Origin: Streptomyces djakartensis
GTDB lineage: Bacteria > Actinomycetota > Actinomycetes > Streptomycetales > Streptomycetaceae
Direction of reading: 5' to 3'
Assembly: GCF_014651075.1 (NCBI RefSeq)
Contig: NZ_BMWE01000030.1
Coordinates: 1-57,122, forward strand
Length of the DNA stretch: 57,122 nucleotides
The notes beneath the pieces were generated by a model. That model ran no database searches, was not told the origin of the DNA, and saw only the letters and a program-made list of their open reading frames with translations. The position numbers and the translations under genes are program-made. Shown piece by piece: positions 9,129 through 18,085 of the stretch. Positions within the stretch are counted from its first letter, which is position 1; every line of letters starts with the position of its first letter.

Positions 9129-11330
9129 ATGCCCCGCTTCAGTATCGTCGTTCCGTCCCATGGGGTCGCCGGCCGGCTGTCCCAGGCGCTGGACTCGATT
9201 CTCGGCCAGTCGTTCGGCGACTTCGAGCTGATCCCGGTGTGCGACGCCCCCGACTCACCCGCGGCGGACGTCGTGGCCGGGTACGCCGAGCGGGACTGCC
9301 GGGTGACGCCGGTGGAGTCCCCGCCGTCGGCCGGTCTGGCCGGGGCGCGCAACACCGGGCTGCGGGCGGCGGTCGGCGGCCATGTGCTGTTCCTCGACGG
9401 GGACGACGTCCTGGTCCCCGGGGCGCTGGCGGCGCTGGACGCCCGGCTGAGCGAGGCCGGCGACGTGGACGTGCTGTACTTCGAGCACGAGCGCACCCCC
9501 TGGTGGGAGGGCGAGCCGGCCAACCCCGCCGCGCTCCTGCTGGCCGGCGCGCCGGACGGGGCCTTCTCGCCCGTCCGGGCCCCGCGGCTGACGGGTGTGG
9601 CGCTGCCGGCGTGGAGCGCCACCTACCGCCGTGCCTTCCTCACGGAGCGCGGCATCACCTTCCCCGGGGAGCACTTCACCGATGTCGGGTTCGGCGGGCT
9701 GGTGGCCCTGCGGGCGGAGCGGGTGGCGGTCCTGCGCACGGTCGTGGTCCGGCACCTGCTGCGCCGGCAGGGCAACCGGCTGGGCCTCCCCGGCGGGCAT
9801 CACAGGGAACTGCTCGACCAGACGGAGCTGGTGCTGACGCGGGCCGGGGAGCTCGGGCTGCCGCCGGACCGGCTGAAGCCGCTGTTCGAGCAGCTCTTCG
9901 CCGCCGTGCTGAAGACGGCCGCCCACCCACGGCGGCTGCCTGCCGGACGCCGCGCCTTCTTCCGGCGGGCGAGCGCGCTCTACCGGCGGCACCGCCCGGC
10001 CGGTTACCGGCCGCCGGGCGGCAGCCTCGGCGTCCAGCACCGGCTGCTGGCGACCGGGTCGTACGCGGCGTTCCGCACGCTGCGCGCCGCCAACCGGGGG
10101 GCGGTGCGGGCCGCCGCGCTGCTCCCCCGCCCCCGGGGGCTGCGCACCCGCCTGCGGTACGCGGCGCAGCTGCGCCGCCCGCTCGACGAGAACCTCGTCG
10201 TGTACTGCGCGTACTGGGGCCGCGGCTACGCCTGCAGTCCGGCCGCGATCCACGCCAAGGCCCGCGAACTCGCCCCGCGTCTGCGCTCGGTGTTCCTGGT
10301 GGAACCGGACGCGGTGCACAGCGTGCCGAAGGACGTGGAGTACGCGGTGATCGGCAGCCGGAGGTACTGGGAGGTGCTCGCCCGCGCCAAGTACCTCGTC
10401 AACAACGCCAACTTCGCCGACGCGGTCGTCAAACGCCCGGGCAGCGTGCACCTCCAGACGCAGCACGGGACACCGCTGAAGAAGATGGGGGCCGACCAGG
10501 CGACGTACCCGGTGGTGGCGGCGGCGACCGGAAGCATCGGCAGGCTGCTGGCCCGGGTGGACCGCTGGGACTACAACCTCACCTCCAACCGGCACTCCAC
10601 CGAGATGTGGGAGCGGGCGTTCCCCAGCAGCCACGAGATCCTCGAATACGGCTACCCCCGCAACGACGTGTACTACACCGCGTCCGCCGAGGACGTCGCC
10701 CGCGTCCGCAGGGAACTGGGCGTCCCGGAGGGCAAGAAGGCCCTGCTCTACGCGCCCACGCACCGCGACTACGCCACCGGCTTCGCCTCGGGCCTGGACC
10801 TGGCGGAGTTCTGCGAGGCGATCGGGGACGACTACGTGGTGCTGCTGCGCGCCCACTACTTCTACGACCGGGGCGAGGGCCGGGGCGGCGGCCGGATCAT
10901 CGACGTCACGGGGCACCGCTCCTCGGAGGACGTGTGCCTGGCCGCCGACGCGCTGATCACCGACTACTCGTCGATCATGTTCGACTACGCCAACCTGGAC
11001 CGGCCGATCGTCGTGTACGCCGACGACTGGGACGTCTACCGGGAGGTCCGGGGCGTCTACTTCGACCTGATGCGGCTGCCGCCCGGCCGGGTCGCCCGCA
11101 CGCCGGAGGAGCTGGCGGCCGTCTTCCGCGACGGCACGTACGCGGACGAGTCCGCCGCGGCCCTGCGCGCGGCGTTCCGGGAGCGCTTCTGCCAGTTCGA
11201 CGACGGGCGGGCCGCCGAGCGCGTCGTACGCCGGGTGCTGCTGGGGGAGCCGCCCGAGTCGATCCCGCCCGTGGTCCCGCTCGCGGAGCGCGTACCGGCC
11301 CCCGCCGCCGCCACCCTCGTAAGGAGCTGA
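9129..11330 (+). CDS. Bifunctional GT2 / TagF-like transferase with intact HGTP motif
   Basis: This 733-residue protein has the same architecture as the preceding gene. The GT2 domain (1-~290) keeps FLDGDD (D90, D92, D93), but the usual VDD motif reads VCDAPD and the acceptor-base ED motif reads HFTD, so its sugar-transfer site is partly divergent. The TagF-like domain (about 355-710) looks complete: QHGTPLKKMG with His446, YAPTHRDY, LLRAH with His576, and TDYSS (611-615). These two histidines correspond to those shown essential in Bacillus TagF-type enzymes. AGGAAG at 9117-9122 lies 6 bases before ATG 9129, which favours this start over the in-frame GTG at 9078. It follows the previous stop by 82 bp and precedes the next start by 8 bp. 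Confidence 0.9.
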   Translation: MPRFSIVVPSHGVAGRLSQALDSILGQSFGDFELIPVCDAPDSPAADVVAGYAERDCRVTPVESPPSAGLAGARNTGLRAAVGGHVLFLDGDDVLVPGALAALDARLSEAGDVDVLYFEHERTPWWEGEPANPAALLLAGAPDGAFSPVRAPRLTGVALPAWSATYRRAFLTERGITFPGEHFTDVGFGGLVALRAERVAVLRTVVVRHLLRRQGNRLGLPGGHHRELLDQTELVLTRAGELGLPPDRLKPLFEQLFAAVLKTAAHPRRLPAGRRAFFRRASALYRRHRPAGYRPPGGSLGVQHRLLATGSYAAFRTLRAANRGAVRAAALLPRPRGLRTRLRYAAQLRRPLDENLVVYCAYWGRGYACSPAAIHAKARELAPRLRSVFLVEPDAVHSVPKDVEYAVIGSRRYWEVLARAKYLVNNANFADAVVKRPGSVHLQTQHGTPLKKMGADQATYPVVAAATGSIGRLLARVDRWDYNLTSNRHSTEMWERAFPSSHEILEYGYPRNDVYYTASAEDVARVRRELGVPEGKKALLYAPTHRDYATGFASGLDLAEFCEAIGDDYVVLLRAHYFYDRGEGRGGGRIIDVTGHRSSEDVCLAADALITDYSSIMFDYANLDRPIVVYADDWDVYREVRGVYFDLMRLPPGRVARTPEELAAVFRDGTYADESAAALRAAFRERFCQFDDGRAAERVVRRVLLGEPPESIPPVVPLAERVPAPAAATLVRS

Positions 11331-11338
11331 CCGAAGAC

Positions 11339-13579
11339 GTGCCCCGCTTCAGCATCATCGTCCCCGTCTACAAGGTGCAGGGCTTTCTGCGCGAGTGCCT
11401 CGACTCGGTGCTCGGCCAGTCGTACGGCGACTTCGAGGTGATCGCCGTCGACGACCGGTCGCCCGACGGCAGCGGCGCCATCCTCGACGAGTACGCCGCC
11501 CTGGACGGCCGGGTGCGGGTGCTGCACCTGCCCGAGAACGTCGGCCTGGGCGGGGCCCGCAACGCCGGCCTCGACCAGGCGGCCGGTGACTACCTCCTGT
11601 TCCTCGACAGCGACGACCACTACACGCCGGGCCTGCTGGCGGCCGTCGCCGCGCGGCTGGAGGCGACCGGCGGCCCGGACGTCCTGGTCTTCGACCATGT
11701 GCGCACCCACTGGTGGGGCCGGGGCGGGCGCAGTGAGGCGGCGGATTTGCTGGACGCGGCGGGCCTGGGGACGTTCCGCGTCCGGGAGAGCCCCGAGTAC
11801 CTGAACCTGTTCCTGGTGGCCTGGAACAAGGCTTACCGGCGGGCCTTCTTCCAGGAGCACGGCCTGCGGTACGCGCCGGGGCTGTACGAGGACGCGCCGG
11901 TCACCTACAGGGCGATGGTGCTGGCGGACCGGATCGCGTGTCTGGACCGGATCGGCGTGGAGTACCGGCAGCGCAGGCAGGGCGCGATCACCAGGACGCC
12001 GGGGCGCCGGCACTTCGAGATCTTCCCGCAGTACGAGGGGCTGTTCGCGTTCGTGGAGCGGCGACCCGACCTCGACTGGGCGCGGCCGCTGCTGCTGGAG
12101 CGGGCGCTGGACCACATGTTGTTCGTGCTGGCCCGCGAGGACCGGGTACGGCCCGCCGACCGTGGCGACTTCTACCGGGAGATCCGTTCCTTCCGCCGAC
12201 GTCACCTCCCGGAGGGCGGCTGCGCTGACCCCGGCGGCTGGCGCGGGGCCGAGATGCGGCTGCTGGCCTCGGCGCCCTACGCGTCGTACGCGGCGGTGCG
12301 CGGGATGCGGGGCCTGCGCGCGAGCGCCCTGGGCGGTAAGCGGCGGGTGGCCGGGAAGGTGTCGGAGACCGCCCAGCGCGCCTATTACCGCGGCCAGTCG
12401 AAGCGTCCCCTCGACCCGCACCTCGCGGTCTACTCGGCGACCCACCACCGGGGCGTGACCGGCGACCCGGCCGCGATCCACGCCAAGGCCCGGGAGATCG
12501 CCCCGCACATCCACGGCGTGTGGGTGGTCCGGGAGGACGCCGTGGACGCGCTGCCGCCCGGCATCGACCATGTGACACCGGGCTCACGCCGCTACCACGA
12601 GGTCATGGCGCGGGCCACGTACTGGGTGAACAACGTCAACTGGCCCGGCACCCTGGCCAAACGGCCCGGCAGCGTGCACATCCACACCCACCAGGGCACC
12701 CCGCTCAAGTACATGGGCGCCGACCTGCTGACCAAGCCGGGCGCCCGGTACGGCTTCGACGTGCCGCAGATGCTGCGCCGGGCCGACCGGTGGGACTACA
12801 GCCTGGTCGCCGGGCGGCACGCGGAGCGGGCCTGGGAGCGGGCCTACCCGTGCCACTTCACCTCGCTGCGCACCGGCAGCCCGCGCAACGACGTGCTGGT
12901 GGGCGCCGGGCCGGAGCGGGGCGCGGCGGTGCGCGAGCGGCTCGGTGTCCCGGCCGGTGACACAGTCGTGCTGTACGCGCCGACCCGGCGCGACTACCGG
13001 CGCGGCGGCCACGTCGACCGGTTCGACCTGGCCCGGTTCGCCGCGGACCTCGGGCCCGGCCACACCCTCGTCGTGCGCCTGCACCCCTCGCTGGCCGGGG
13101 GTGTGACGCGCCGCCTGGGGCTGACCGACCTGCACCGGCGGGGCGTGCTGGTGGACGCGACGGACGAACCTCACGTGGCGGACGTGATGCTCGCCTCCGA
13201 CGTACTGGTGACCGACTACTCCGCCCTGATGTTCGACTACGTCCTCCTCGACCGGCCGGTCGTGGTCCACGCCGACGACTGGGGCGCGTTCGCGGCCAGC
13301 CGGGGCGCCTACTTCGACATCACGGCCGACCCACCGGGGCACGTGTCGCGCTCCTACCGCGAGCTGACCTGGCTGTTCGCCTCCGGCACCTGGCAGGACG
13401 CGCAGGCGGCGCGGCTGCGGGCCGCCTTCCGGGAGCGGTACTGCGAGTTCGAGGACGGGCAGGCCGCCGAGCGGGTCGTGCGGCTGCTGATGCTGGGCGA
13501 GGGCGGTGGCGCGCCGCTGCCCGCGGCCCGCCGGACCCCGGGTGTGCGTGCCCGGTCCGGGGCTCTGGTCGAGCGATGA
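11339..13579 (+). CDS. Bifunctional GT2 / TagF-like transferase, Gln variant
   Basis: This 746-residue fusion has a well-preserved GT2 domain: RFSIIVPVYKVQ, VDDRSPD, FLDSDD (D90, D92, D93) and LYED. The TagF-like domain (about 360-715) has YAPTRRDY, VVRLH with His582, and TDYSA (625-629). Its HGTP motif reads HQGTPLKYMG: the catalytic-type position is Gln452 while the Lys is kept, as in the first fusion of the array but with the rest of the motif intact. GTG 11339 is chosen because PRFSIIVPVY follows at once; AAGGAG at 11321-11326 is 12 bases upstream, rather far. The stop overlaps the next ATG as ATGA, so it is coupled to the membrane protein that follows. Likely role: polymerising a phosphate-linked wall glycan. 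Confidence 0.9.
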   Translation: MPRFSIIVPVYKVQGFLRECLDSVLGQSYGDFEVIAVDDRSPDGSGAILDEYAALDGRVRVLHLPENVGLGGARNAGLDQAAGDYLLFLDSDDHYTPGLLAAVAARLEATGGPDVLVFDHVRTHWWGRGGRSEAADLLDAAGLGTFRVRESPEYLNLFLVAWNKAYRRAFFQEHGLRYAPGLYEDAPVTYRAMVLADRIACLDRIGVEYRQRRQGAITRTPGRRHFEIFPQYEGLFAFVERRPDLDWARPLLLERALDHMLFVLAREDRVRPADRGDFYREIRSFRRRHLPEGGCADPGGWRGAEMRLLASAPYASYAAVRGMRGLRASALGGKRRVAGKVSETAQRAYYRGQSKRPLDPHLAVYSATHHRGVTGDPAAIHAKAREIAPHIHGVWVVREDAVDALPPGIDHVTPGSRRYHEVMARATYWVNNVNWPGTLAKRPGSVHIHTHQGTPLKYMGADLLTKPGARYGFDVPQMLRRADRWDYSLVAGRHAERAWERAYPCHFTSLRTGSPRNDVLVGAGPERGAAVRERLGVPAGDTVVLYAPTRRDYRRGGHVDRFDLARFAADLGPGHTLVVRLHPSLAGGVTRRLGLTDLHRRGVLVDATDEPHVADVMLASDVLVTDYSALMFDYVLLDRPVVVHADDWGAFAASRGAYFDITADPPGHVSRSYRELTWLFASGTWQDAQAARLRAAFRERYCEFEDGQAAERVVRLLMLGEGGGAPLPAARRTPGVRARSGALVER

Positions 13580-15381
13580 GGACTCCCGCCACCCCCGAGG
13601 CCGTTCCCTCGCTGCCCGGTCAGCGGGCCTCCTCACCGCGGCCGCCGGCCGCCGCCGAGCGGCTGCGGCCGGTGCACTGGTGGCACGCGGCGCTGGTCGC
13701 CGTGCCCACCGCGGTGCTGTTGGTGCTGGGCTACCGGCGGCGCTGGATCTGCGACGACGGGCTCATCTACCTGCGTCCGGTCCGCCAGATCCTGGCGGGC
13801 AACGGGCCCGTGTTCAACGTGGGGGAACGGGCGGAGAGCTCCACCGGCACCCTGTGGCAGTGGCTGCTCGCGTTCGCCACCTGGGTGACCGGTGAGGACC
13901 CGGCGTTCCTCGCGGTCGGGCTCGGGCTGCTGCTGAGCGCCGCCGGGTTCGCACTCGCCCTGTACGCCACCTGCCGGCTGCACCGGAGCGCGGGGCCGCT
14001 GCTTCCGGCCGGCGTGTTCGTGCTGCTGGCCGTGCCGCCGTTCTGGTCGTACATGACCTCGGGTCTGGAGAGCGGCCTGGGCGCCTGCTGGACCGGCCTG
14101 TCGTGGTGGCTGCTGACGTGGACCCGGCGCGGTCAGCGGACCCGGGTGACGTACACGGCCGCGTTCGTGTTCGGGCTGGGTCCGCTGGTCCGGCCCGATC
14201 TCGCGGTGGTCACGGTGTGCTTCCTGGCGGCGCAGTGGTGGGTGCTGCGCCCGCCCCGGCGGGGCGTGGCCGCGACGCTGGCGTCGGCGGTGGCGCTGCC
14301 GCTGGCGTACGAGGTGTTCCGGGCGGGCTACTACGGGATCCTGGTGCCGCTGCCCGCCATCGCCAAGGAGGCGGGCGCCAGCGACTGGGGCCGGGGCGCC
14401 GGCTATCTGCGGGAGACGTTCGGGCCGTACTGGCTGTGGCCCGTCGTCCCCGTGCTCGGCGTGCTGGCCGCCTCGCTGGTGCGGCGCACGCGCGCCCAGC
14501 GGCAGTCCGGGCATCCGGGGCGGGCCTCGCTCGCGGTGCTGCTGGCGCCCCTGGCCGCCGGCCTGCTGCTGGCCGGGTACGTGGTGCGGGTCGGCGGCGA
14601 CTACATGCACGCGCGCATGATCCTGCCGGCCCTCCTGCTGCTGCTCCTGCCGGTCCTGGTGGTCCCCGCGACCAGGTTCACGGGCGTGGCGAGCGCGCTG
14701 CTGGCGGTGTGGCTGTGCGCGGTGGTCAGTCCGCTGCGGGAGCCGTTCGACGTGCGCTCGACGCCGACGACCTTCAACGTGCGCAGCTCCGACGTGGAGG
14801 GCCTCGGCGACCACAACCCGGTGCGCACCGCGACCTGGGTGGCCAACTGGCCGGCCCTGCCTGAGGGGCGCGGCATGCTGGCCCGGGCCGTGCGCGCGGA
14901 CCGGCCGACGCTGCTGTACTTCGACGCCGGGCGCAGGCTGCACGCCACGCCGATGCGGGCGGACTCCCCGTACCACGTGGTGATCGTCGGACGTCATCTC
15001 GGGGTCACGGGAGCCGCAGCGCCGCTCGACTCGTACGTCAACGACGCCTGGGGGCTCGCCAGTCCCGTCGGCGCGCATCTGGCACTGGAGCGGTGGAGCT
15101 GGCCCGGGCACGAGAAGTTCCTGCGCAACCACTGGATCTTCGCGGAGTGGGCGGCCGGGCACCCGCCGCGGGGCGACCTGTTGCGGGCGGGGACCTCGCG
15201 GGAGGCGGTCGGGGCGGCCCGGGCCGCGCTGGGCTGCGGTGAGCTGGCCGAGCTGAGGGAGTCGGCGCGCGCGCCGCTCACCGCCGGGCGGTTCTGGAAG
15301 AACCTCACGGGGTCCTTCGAGCGGACCCGGTTCCGCTTCGCGCGCTGGCCGGCGGCGGCGGAGCGGGCGCTGTGCGACTGA
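13576..15381 (+). CDS. GT-C-fold membrane glycosyltransferase, AftB/ZomB-like
   Basis: This 601-residue polytopic membrane protein has a Pro-rich cytoplasmic N-terminus (~33 residues) and about ten hydrophobic helices. The first periplasmic loop holds WICDDGLIYLRPVRQIL (Asp60-Asp61) followed by NVGERAESSTGTLW. This arrangement resembles the polyprenyl-phosphate-sugar-dependent arabinofuranosyltransferase AftB and related GT-C proteins, whose paired Asp is the catalytic region. The C-terminal ~200 residues are hydrophilic and probably extracytoplasmic. ATG 13576 overlaps the previous stop, so it is translated together with the TagF-like fusion. Expected role: transferring a sugar from a lipid carrier to the exported polymer. 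The sugar is unknown; Streptomyces are not known to make mycobacterial arabinogalactan. Confidence 0.75.
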   Translation: MRTPATPEAVPSLPGQRASSPRPPAAAERLRPVHWWHAALVAVPTAVLLVLGYRRRWICDDGLIYLRPVRQILAGNGPVFNVGERAESSTGTLWQWLLAFATWVTGEDPAFLAVGLGLLLSAAGFALALYATCRLHRSAGPLLPAGVFVLLAVPPFWSYMTSGLESGLGACWTGLSWWLLTWTRRGQRTRVTYTAAFVFGLGPLVRPDLAVVTVCFLAAQWWVLRPPRRGVAATLASAVALPLAYEVFRAGYYGILVPLPAIAKEAGASDWGRGAGYLRETFGPYWLWPVVPVLGVLAASLVRRTRAQRQSGHPGRASLAVLLAPLAAGLLLAGYVVRVGGDYMHARMILPALLLLLLPVLVVPATRFTGVASALLAVWLCAVVSPLREPFDVRSTPTTFNVRSSDVEGLGDHNPVRTATWVANWPALPEGRGMLARAVRADRPTLLYFDAGRRLHATPMRADSPYHVVIVGRHLGVTGAAAPLDSYVNDAWGLASPVGAHLALERWSWPGHEKFLRNHWIFAEWAAGHPPRGDLLRAGTSREAVGAARAALGCGELAELRESARAPLTAGRFWKNLTGSFERTRFRFARWPAAAERALCD

Positions 15382-15494
15382 CGGTGGCAGGTGGGCGTAG
15401 CCGCCTCACCCGATGAAGTGACGCGGGGTCAGGCCCGCGGCGCGGGCGGGAACATTCGGCGCATGCCCGAATCCCTTCCCCTTCCGACAGCCCG

Positions 15495-17051
15495 GTGAGC
15501 GCCCAAGTCGCCGTCCGGCGGACCGTGCGGGGCGCGACGGCTCTGCGCGGCGGTGTGCGGCGGCCGTCCCCGTACCAGTTCTTCGGCGCCCTGTTCTGGC
15601 TGGTGATGACGCTGGCGTACTGGCGGATCCCGCTGTGCTGCGACGCCGGGCAGCACGCCGCGGTCGTCGAGCGTCTCGCAGCCGACCTGCTCCACCCGGC
15701 GCACAGCATGGCCGACCTGCCGGGCGAGGGCAGCCCCTACTACGGGCCGTACGCCGTGGCCCAGGGGGTGCTGGCGCGGCTGACCGGGTTGTCCGGCTGG
15801 GAGGTCGTGAAGCTGGCCGGTCCGGTGCATCTGCTGGTGCTGCTCACGGGGATCGGCCGCTTCGTGAGGACCGTCACCGCACGCCCCTGGGCGCCGGTCC
15901 TGGCCCTGCTGTTCATGACGCTGCTGTGGGGCACCGCGCGGATCCTGTGGAGCGGTTACCTCGGGCTGATGCCGATGACGACGAACCTGGGGTATCCGTC
16001 CGCGGTCGCGATCGGCCTGACGTTCTGGGCGTGGGCCTGGACCGGCGGGTGTGCGCGAGCGGGGACACCGGCCGTGCGGTTCGTCGGCCCGAGCGGGCTG
16101 GGCGGCTGGTGGGCGTACGCCGCCCTAGGCGTCCTGTACGGGCTGATCCTGCTCATCCACCCCGTCACGGCGGCCTCGGCACTGGTGGGGGCGGCGGCGA
16201 TGGTGGCGGCGTGTCAGCGGGGGTGGCGGCGCCCGGTCGTGGCGCGCTGGGCGCTCTGCGCGGCGGTCTGCGCGGCCGTCGCCGTGTCGTGGCCGTACTA
16301 CGACGTCCTGGCACTGGTGGGCGACACCGGCATGGACGCGATGCACCTGCGGCTGTACGAGGGGATGCCCGCCAACTCCTGGCTCGCGCTGATCGGCCTG
16401 CCGGCGCTGTGGGTGCGGGCCCGCCGGTCGGCGCGCGACCCGCTGGTGCTGATGTTCCTGCTGGAGTGCGTGTTGCTGGCGTACGGCTGGGTGAGCGGGC
16501 ACTACACCTACGCCCGGACGCTGTGGGCGGCGCTGGTGCCGCTCCAGTTCGCGCTCGCGGTGGAGCTGGCGGCGCCCCGGCCGTGGCGGTGGGGCCGCAG
16601 GGTGCTGGGCGGTGTGGCGGCGGCCGGGATGTGCGTCGGGTTCGTCACCGTCCACGCCGGGGCGGTCGTGCCGCGCTCGGTCGACCCGGTGGGGTTCACG
16701 CAGCCGACGCGCTGGCCGTCGTACGACTGGGCGGCGCGGCACATCGGGCCGGGTGAGGTGGTGATCACCGACGGGTACTTCGCCAGTCGCTCCATCGCCG
16801 GGTACGGGCCGAACCTTGCCGCGCCTGTCTGGCCCGACCCGGCCCTGAACGAGGAGGAGCGCAGGCGCCGGGCGGCCGACGTCCGCGCCTATCTGGCCCC
16901 CGGCTCGACCCGCGCCGGGCGTGCCGCCGTCGTCCGCCGCTACCACGTGCGCTGGCTGCTGCTGACGCGCTGGCACCCGGTGCCCGAGGAGGCCGTGGTG
17001 GTGGCGTGGAGCAGGCGGACGGGGGAGGTGCTGGCGCGGGTCGGGGGGTGA
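15495..17051 (+). CDS. Polytopic membrane protein, probable GT-C glycosyltransferase
   Basis: The 518-residue protein has about ten hydrophobic segments, for example FFGALFWLVMTLAYW, VLALLFMTLLWG and ALGVLYGLILLIHPVTA. An acidic residue in the first exterior loop (LCCDAGQHAAVVERLA, Asp50) fits the GT-C pattern, and a hydrophilic C-terminal domain starts near residue 410. I do not recognise a specific family. GTG 15495 is the start; 113 bp separate it from the previous gene. It ends 11 bp from the stop of the convergent ohr gene with no visible terminator. Context suggests a role in the same surface glycopolymer. Confidence 0.65.
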   Translation: MSAQVAVRRTVRGATALRGGVRRPSPYQFFGALFWLVMTLAYWRIPLCCDAGQHAAVVERLAADLLHPAHSMADLPGEGSPYYGPYAVAQGVLARLTGLSGWEVVKLAGPVHLLVLLTGIGRFVRTVTARPWAPVLALLFMTLLWGTARILWSGYLGLMPMTTNLGYPSAVAIGLTFWAWAWTGGCARAGTPAVRFVGPSGLGGWWAYAALGVLYGLILLIHPVTAASALVGAAAMVAACQRGWRRPVVARWALCAAVCAAVAVSWPYYDVLALVGDTGMDAMHLRLYEGMPANSWLALIGLPALWVRARRSARDPLVLMFLLECVLLAYGWVSGHYTYARTLWAALVPLQFALAVELAAPRPWRWGRRVLGGVAAAGMCVGFVTVHAGAVVPRSVDPVGFTQPTRWPSYDWAARHIGPGEVVITDGYFASRSIAGYGPNLAAPVWPDPALNEEERRRRAADVRAYLAPGSTRAGRAAVVRRYHVRWLLLTRWHPVPEEAVVVAWSRRTGEVLARVGG

Positions 17052-17062
17052 GCCGCGCGGCC

Positions 17063-17476
17063 CTACTCGATGACGAGGTCGACGTCGATGTTGCCGCGGG
17101 TGGCGTTGGAGTAGGGGCAGACCTGGTGGGCCTGCTCGACCAGCTTGCGGCCGGTCGCCTCGTCCACGCTGTCCGGGAGCTCCACGCGGAGGGTGACGGC
17201 GAGGCCGAAGCCCTCGCCCTGCTTGCCTATCGAGACCTCGGCGGTCACGGCGGCGTCGCTGACGTCGACCTTGGCCTGGCGGCCGACGAGGCCGAGGGCG
17301 CTGCCGAAGCAGGCGGCGTAACCGGCGGCGAAGAGCTGCTCCGGGTTGGTGCCCTGGCCGTTGCCGCCCAGCGCCTCGGGCATGCCCAGGGCGAGGTCCA
17401 GCACGCCGTCGGAGCTGACGGTCCGGCCCTCGCGGCCGTGGGTGGCGGTGGCGACAGCGGTGTAGAGCGCGTCCAT
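17063..17476 (-). CDS. ohr: Organic hydroperoxide resistance protein Ohr (OsmC family)
   Basis: The 137-residue protein is a thiol peroxidase that reduces organic hydroperoxides in the cytoplasm. The two family cysteines are present: Cys56 in GYAACFGSAL and Cys120 in HQVCPYSNATRG. It starts MDALYTAVATATHG and ends IDVDLVIE, full length for Ohr. It is divergently transcribed from a MarR-type regulator with a single N-terminal cysteine (OhrR), and AT-rich inverted repeats lie between them. The pair interrupts the surface-polymer locus and is functionally separate from it. Confidence 0.95.
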   Translation of the reverse strand: MDALYTAVATATHGREGRTVSSDGVLDLALGMPEALGGNGQGTNPEQLFAAGYAACFGSALGLVGRQAKVDVSDAAVTAEVSIGKQGEGFGLAVTLRVELPDSVDEATGRKLVEQAHQVCPYSNATRGNIDVDLVIE

Positions 17477-17548
17477 GGAAAACCTTCCCTCTCACGTCAA
17501 CGTTCGGCGGCCCGCTTCCGGACCGCCCGACGCCACGATTAGAGCACA

Positions 17549-17575
17549 CAATTAAGTTGCGCGCAATTAAATGAC
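17549..17575. promoter_or_regulatory. Candidate OhrR operator between ohr and ohrR
   Basis: This is an AT-rich island in a GC-rich region. CAATTAAGTTG (17549-17559) is an imperfect palindrome, and a second similar element GCAATTAAATGAC follows at 17563-17575. It resembles the CAATT/AATTG-type operators described for OhrR in Streptomyces and other bacteria. It lies 73 bp before the ohr start and 22 bp before the ohrR start, so one bound site could repress both genes until OhrR is oxidised. Confidence 0.65.
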
Positions 17576-17596
17576 GGTGGGAGCTACCCTGGATCC

Positions 17597-18085
17597 ATGA
17601 ACACGCCGGACGACGACTGGCTCCGCCTGGACCAGCAGATCTGCTTCTCCCTGCACGCGGCCTCCCGCGCCTTCAACAGTGTCTACCGGGTGATCCTCAA
17701 GGACCTCGGGCTCACCTACCCGCAGTACCTGGTGATGCTGGTGCTGTGGGAGCACGACGAACTGCCCGTGAAGAAGCTCGGGGAGCATCTGCGCCTGGAC
17801 TCGGGCACGCTGTCGCCGCTGCTCAAGCGACTGGAGGCGGCCGGTCTGGTACGCCGGGAGCGCAGCGCCCGCGACGAGCGGTCGGTGGAGGTGCGGCTGA
17901 CCGAGGAGGGCACCGCGCTGCGGCAGCGGGCCCTTCAGGTGCCGCGCCGGATCGCCGCCTCGACCGGCTTCGGGCCCGAGGAGGTCCGGACCCTGCGCGC
18001 CCACCTCGACGAGCTCACGACCGCGCTGGACGCGGCCGCCCTCACGGGGACTCCGGGCGACTCGCCGGCCGACGGGCGGTCGTAG
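17597..18085 (+). CDS. ohrR: MarR-family organic peroxide sensor OhrR
   Basis: The 162-residue winged-helix repressor carries its only cysteine at residue 16 (LDQQICFSLHAA), the position of the reactive OhrR cysteine. The winged helix is visible as LTYPQYLVMLVLWEHDELPVKKL, then LRLDSGTLSPLLKRLE and the wing RRERSARDERSVEVRLTEEG. Peroxide oxidation of the cysteine should release DNA and induce ohr. The last 44 bp overlap, tail to tail, the end of the minus-strand GT-C gene. Confidence 0.93.
   Translation: MNTPDDDWLRLDQQICFSLHAASRAFNSVYRVILKDLGLTYPQYLVMLVLWEHDELPVKKLGEHLRLDSGTLSPLLKRLEAAGLVRRERSARDERSVEVRLTEEGTALRQRALQVPRRIAASTGFGPEEVRTLRAHLDELTTALDAAALTGTPGDSPADGRS

Noticed and set aside
9239..11338. 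Upstream extension of the third fusion frame
   Set aside because: It overlaps the second fusion in another frame and is Arg/Gly/Pro-rich; the conserved GT2 start is at 11339.
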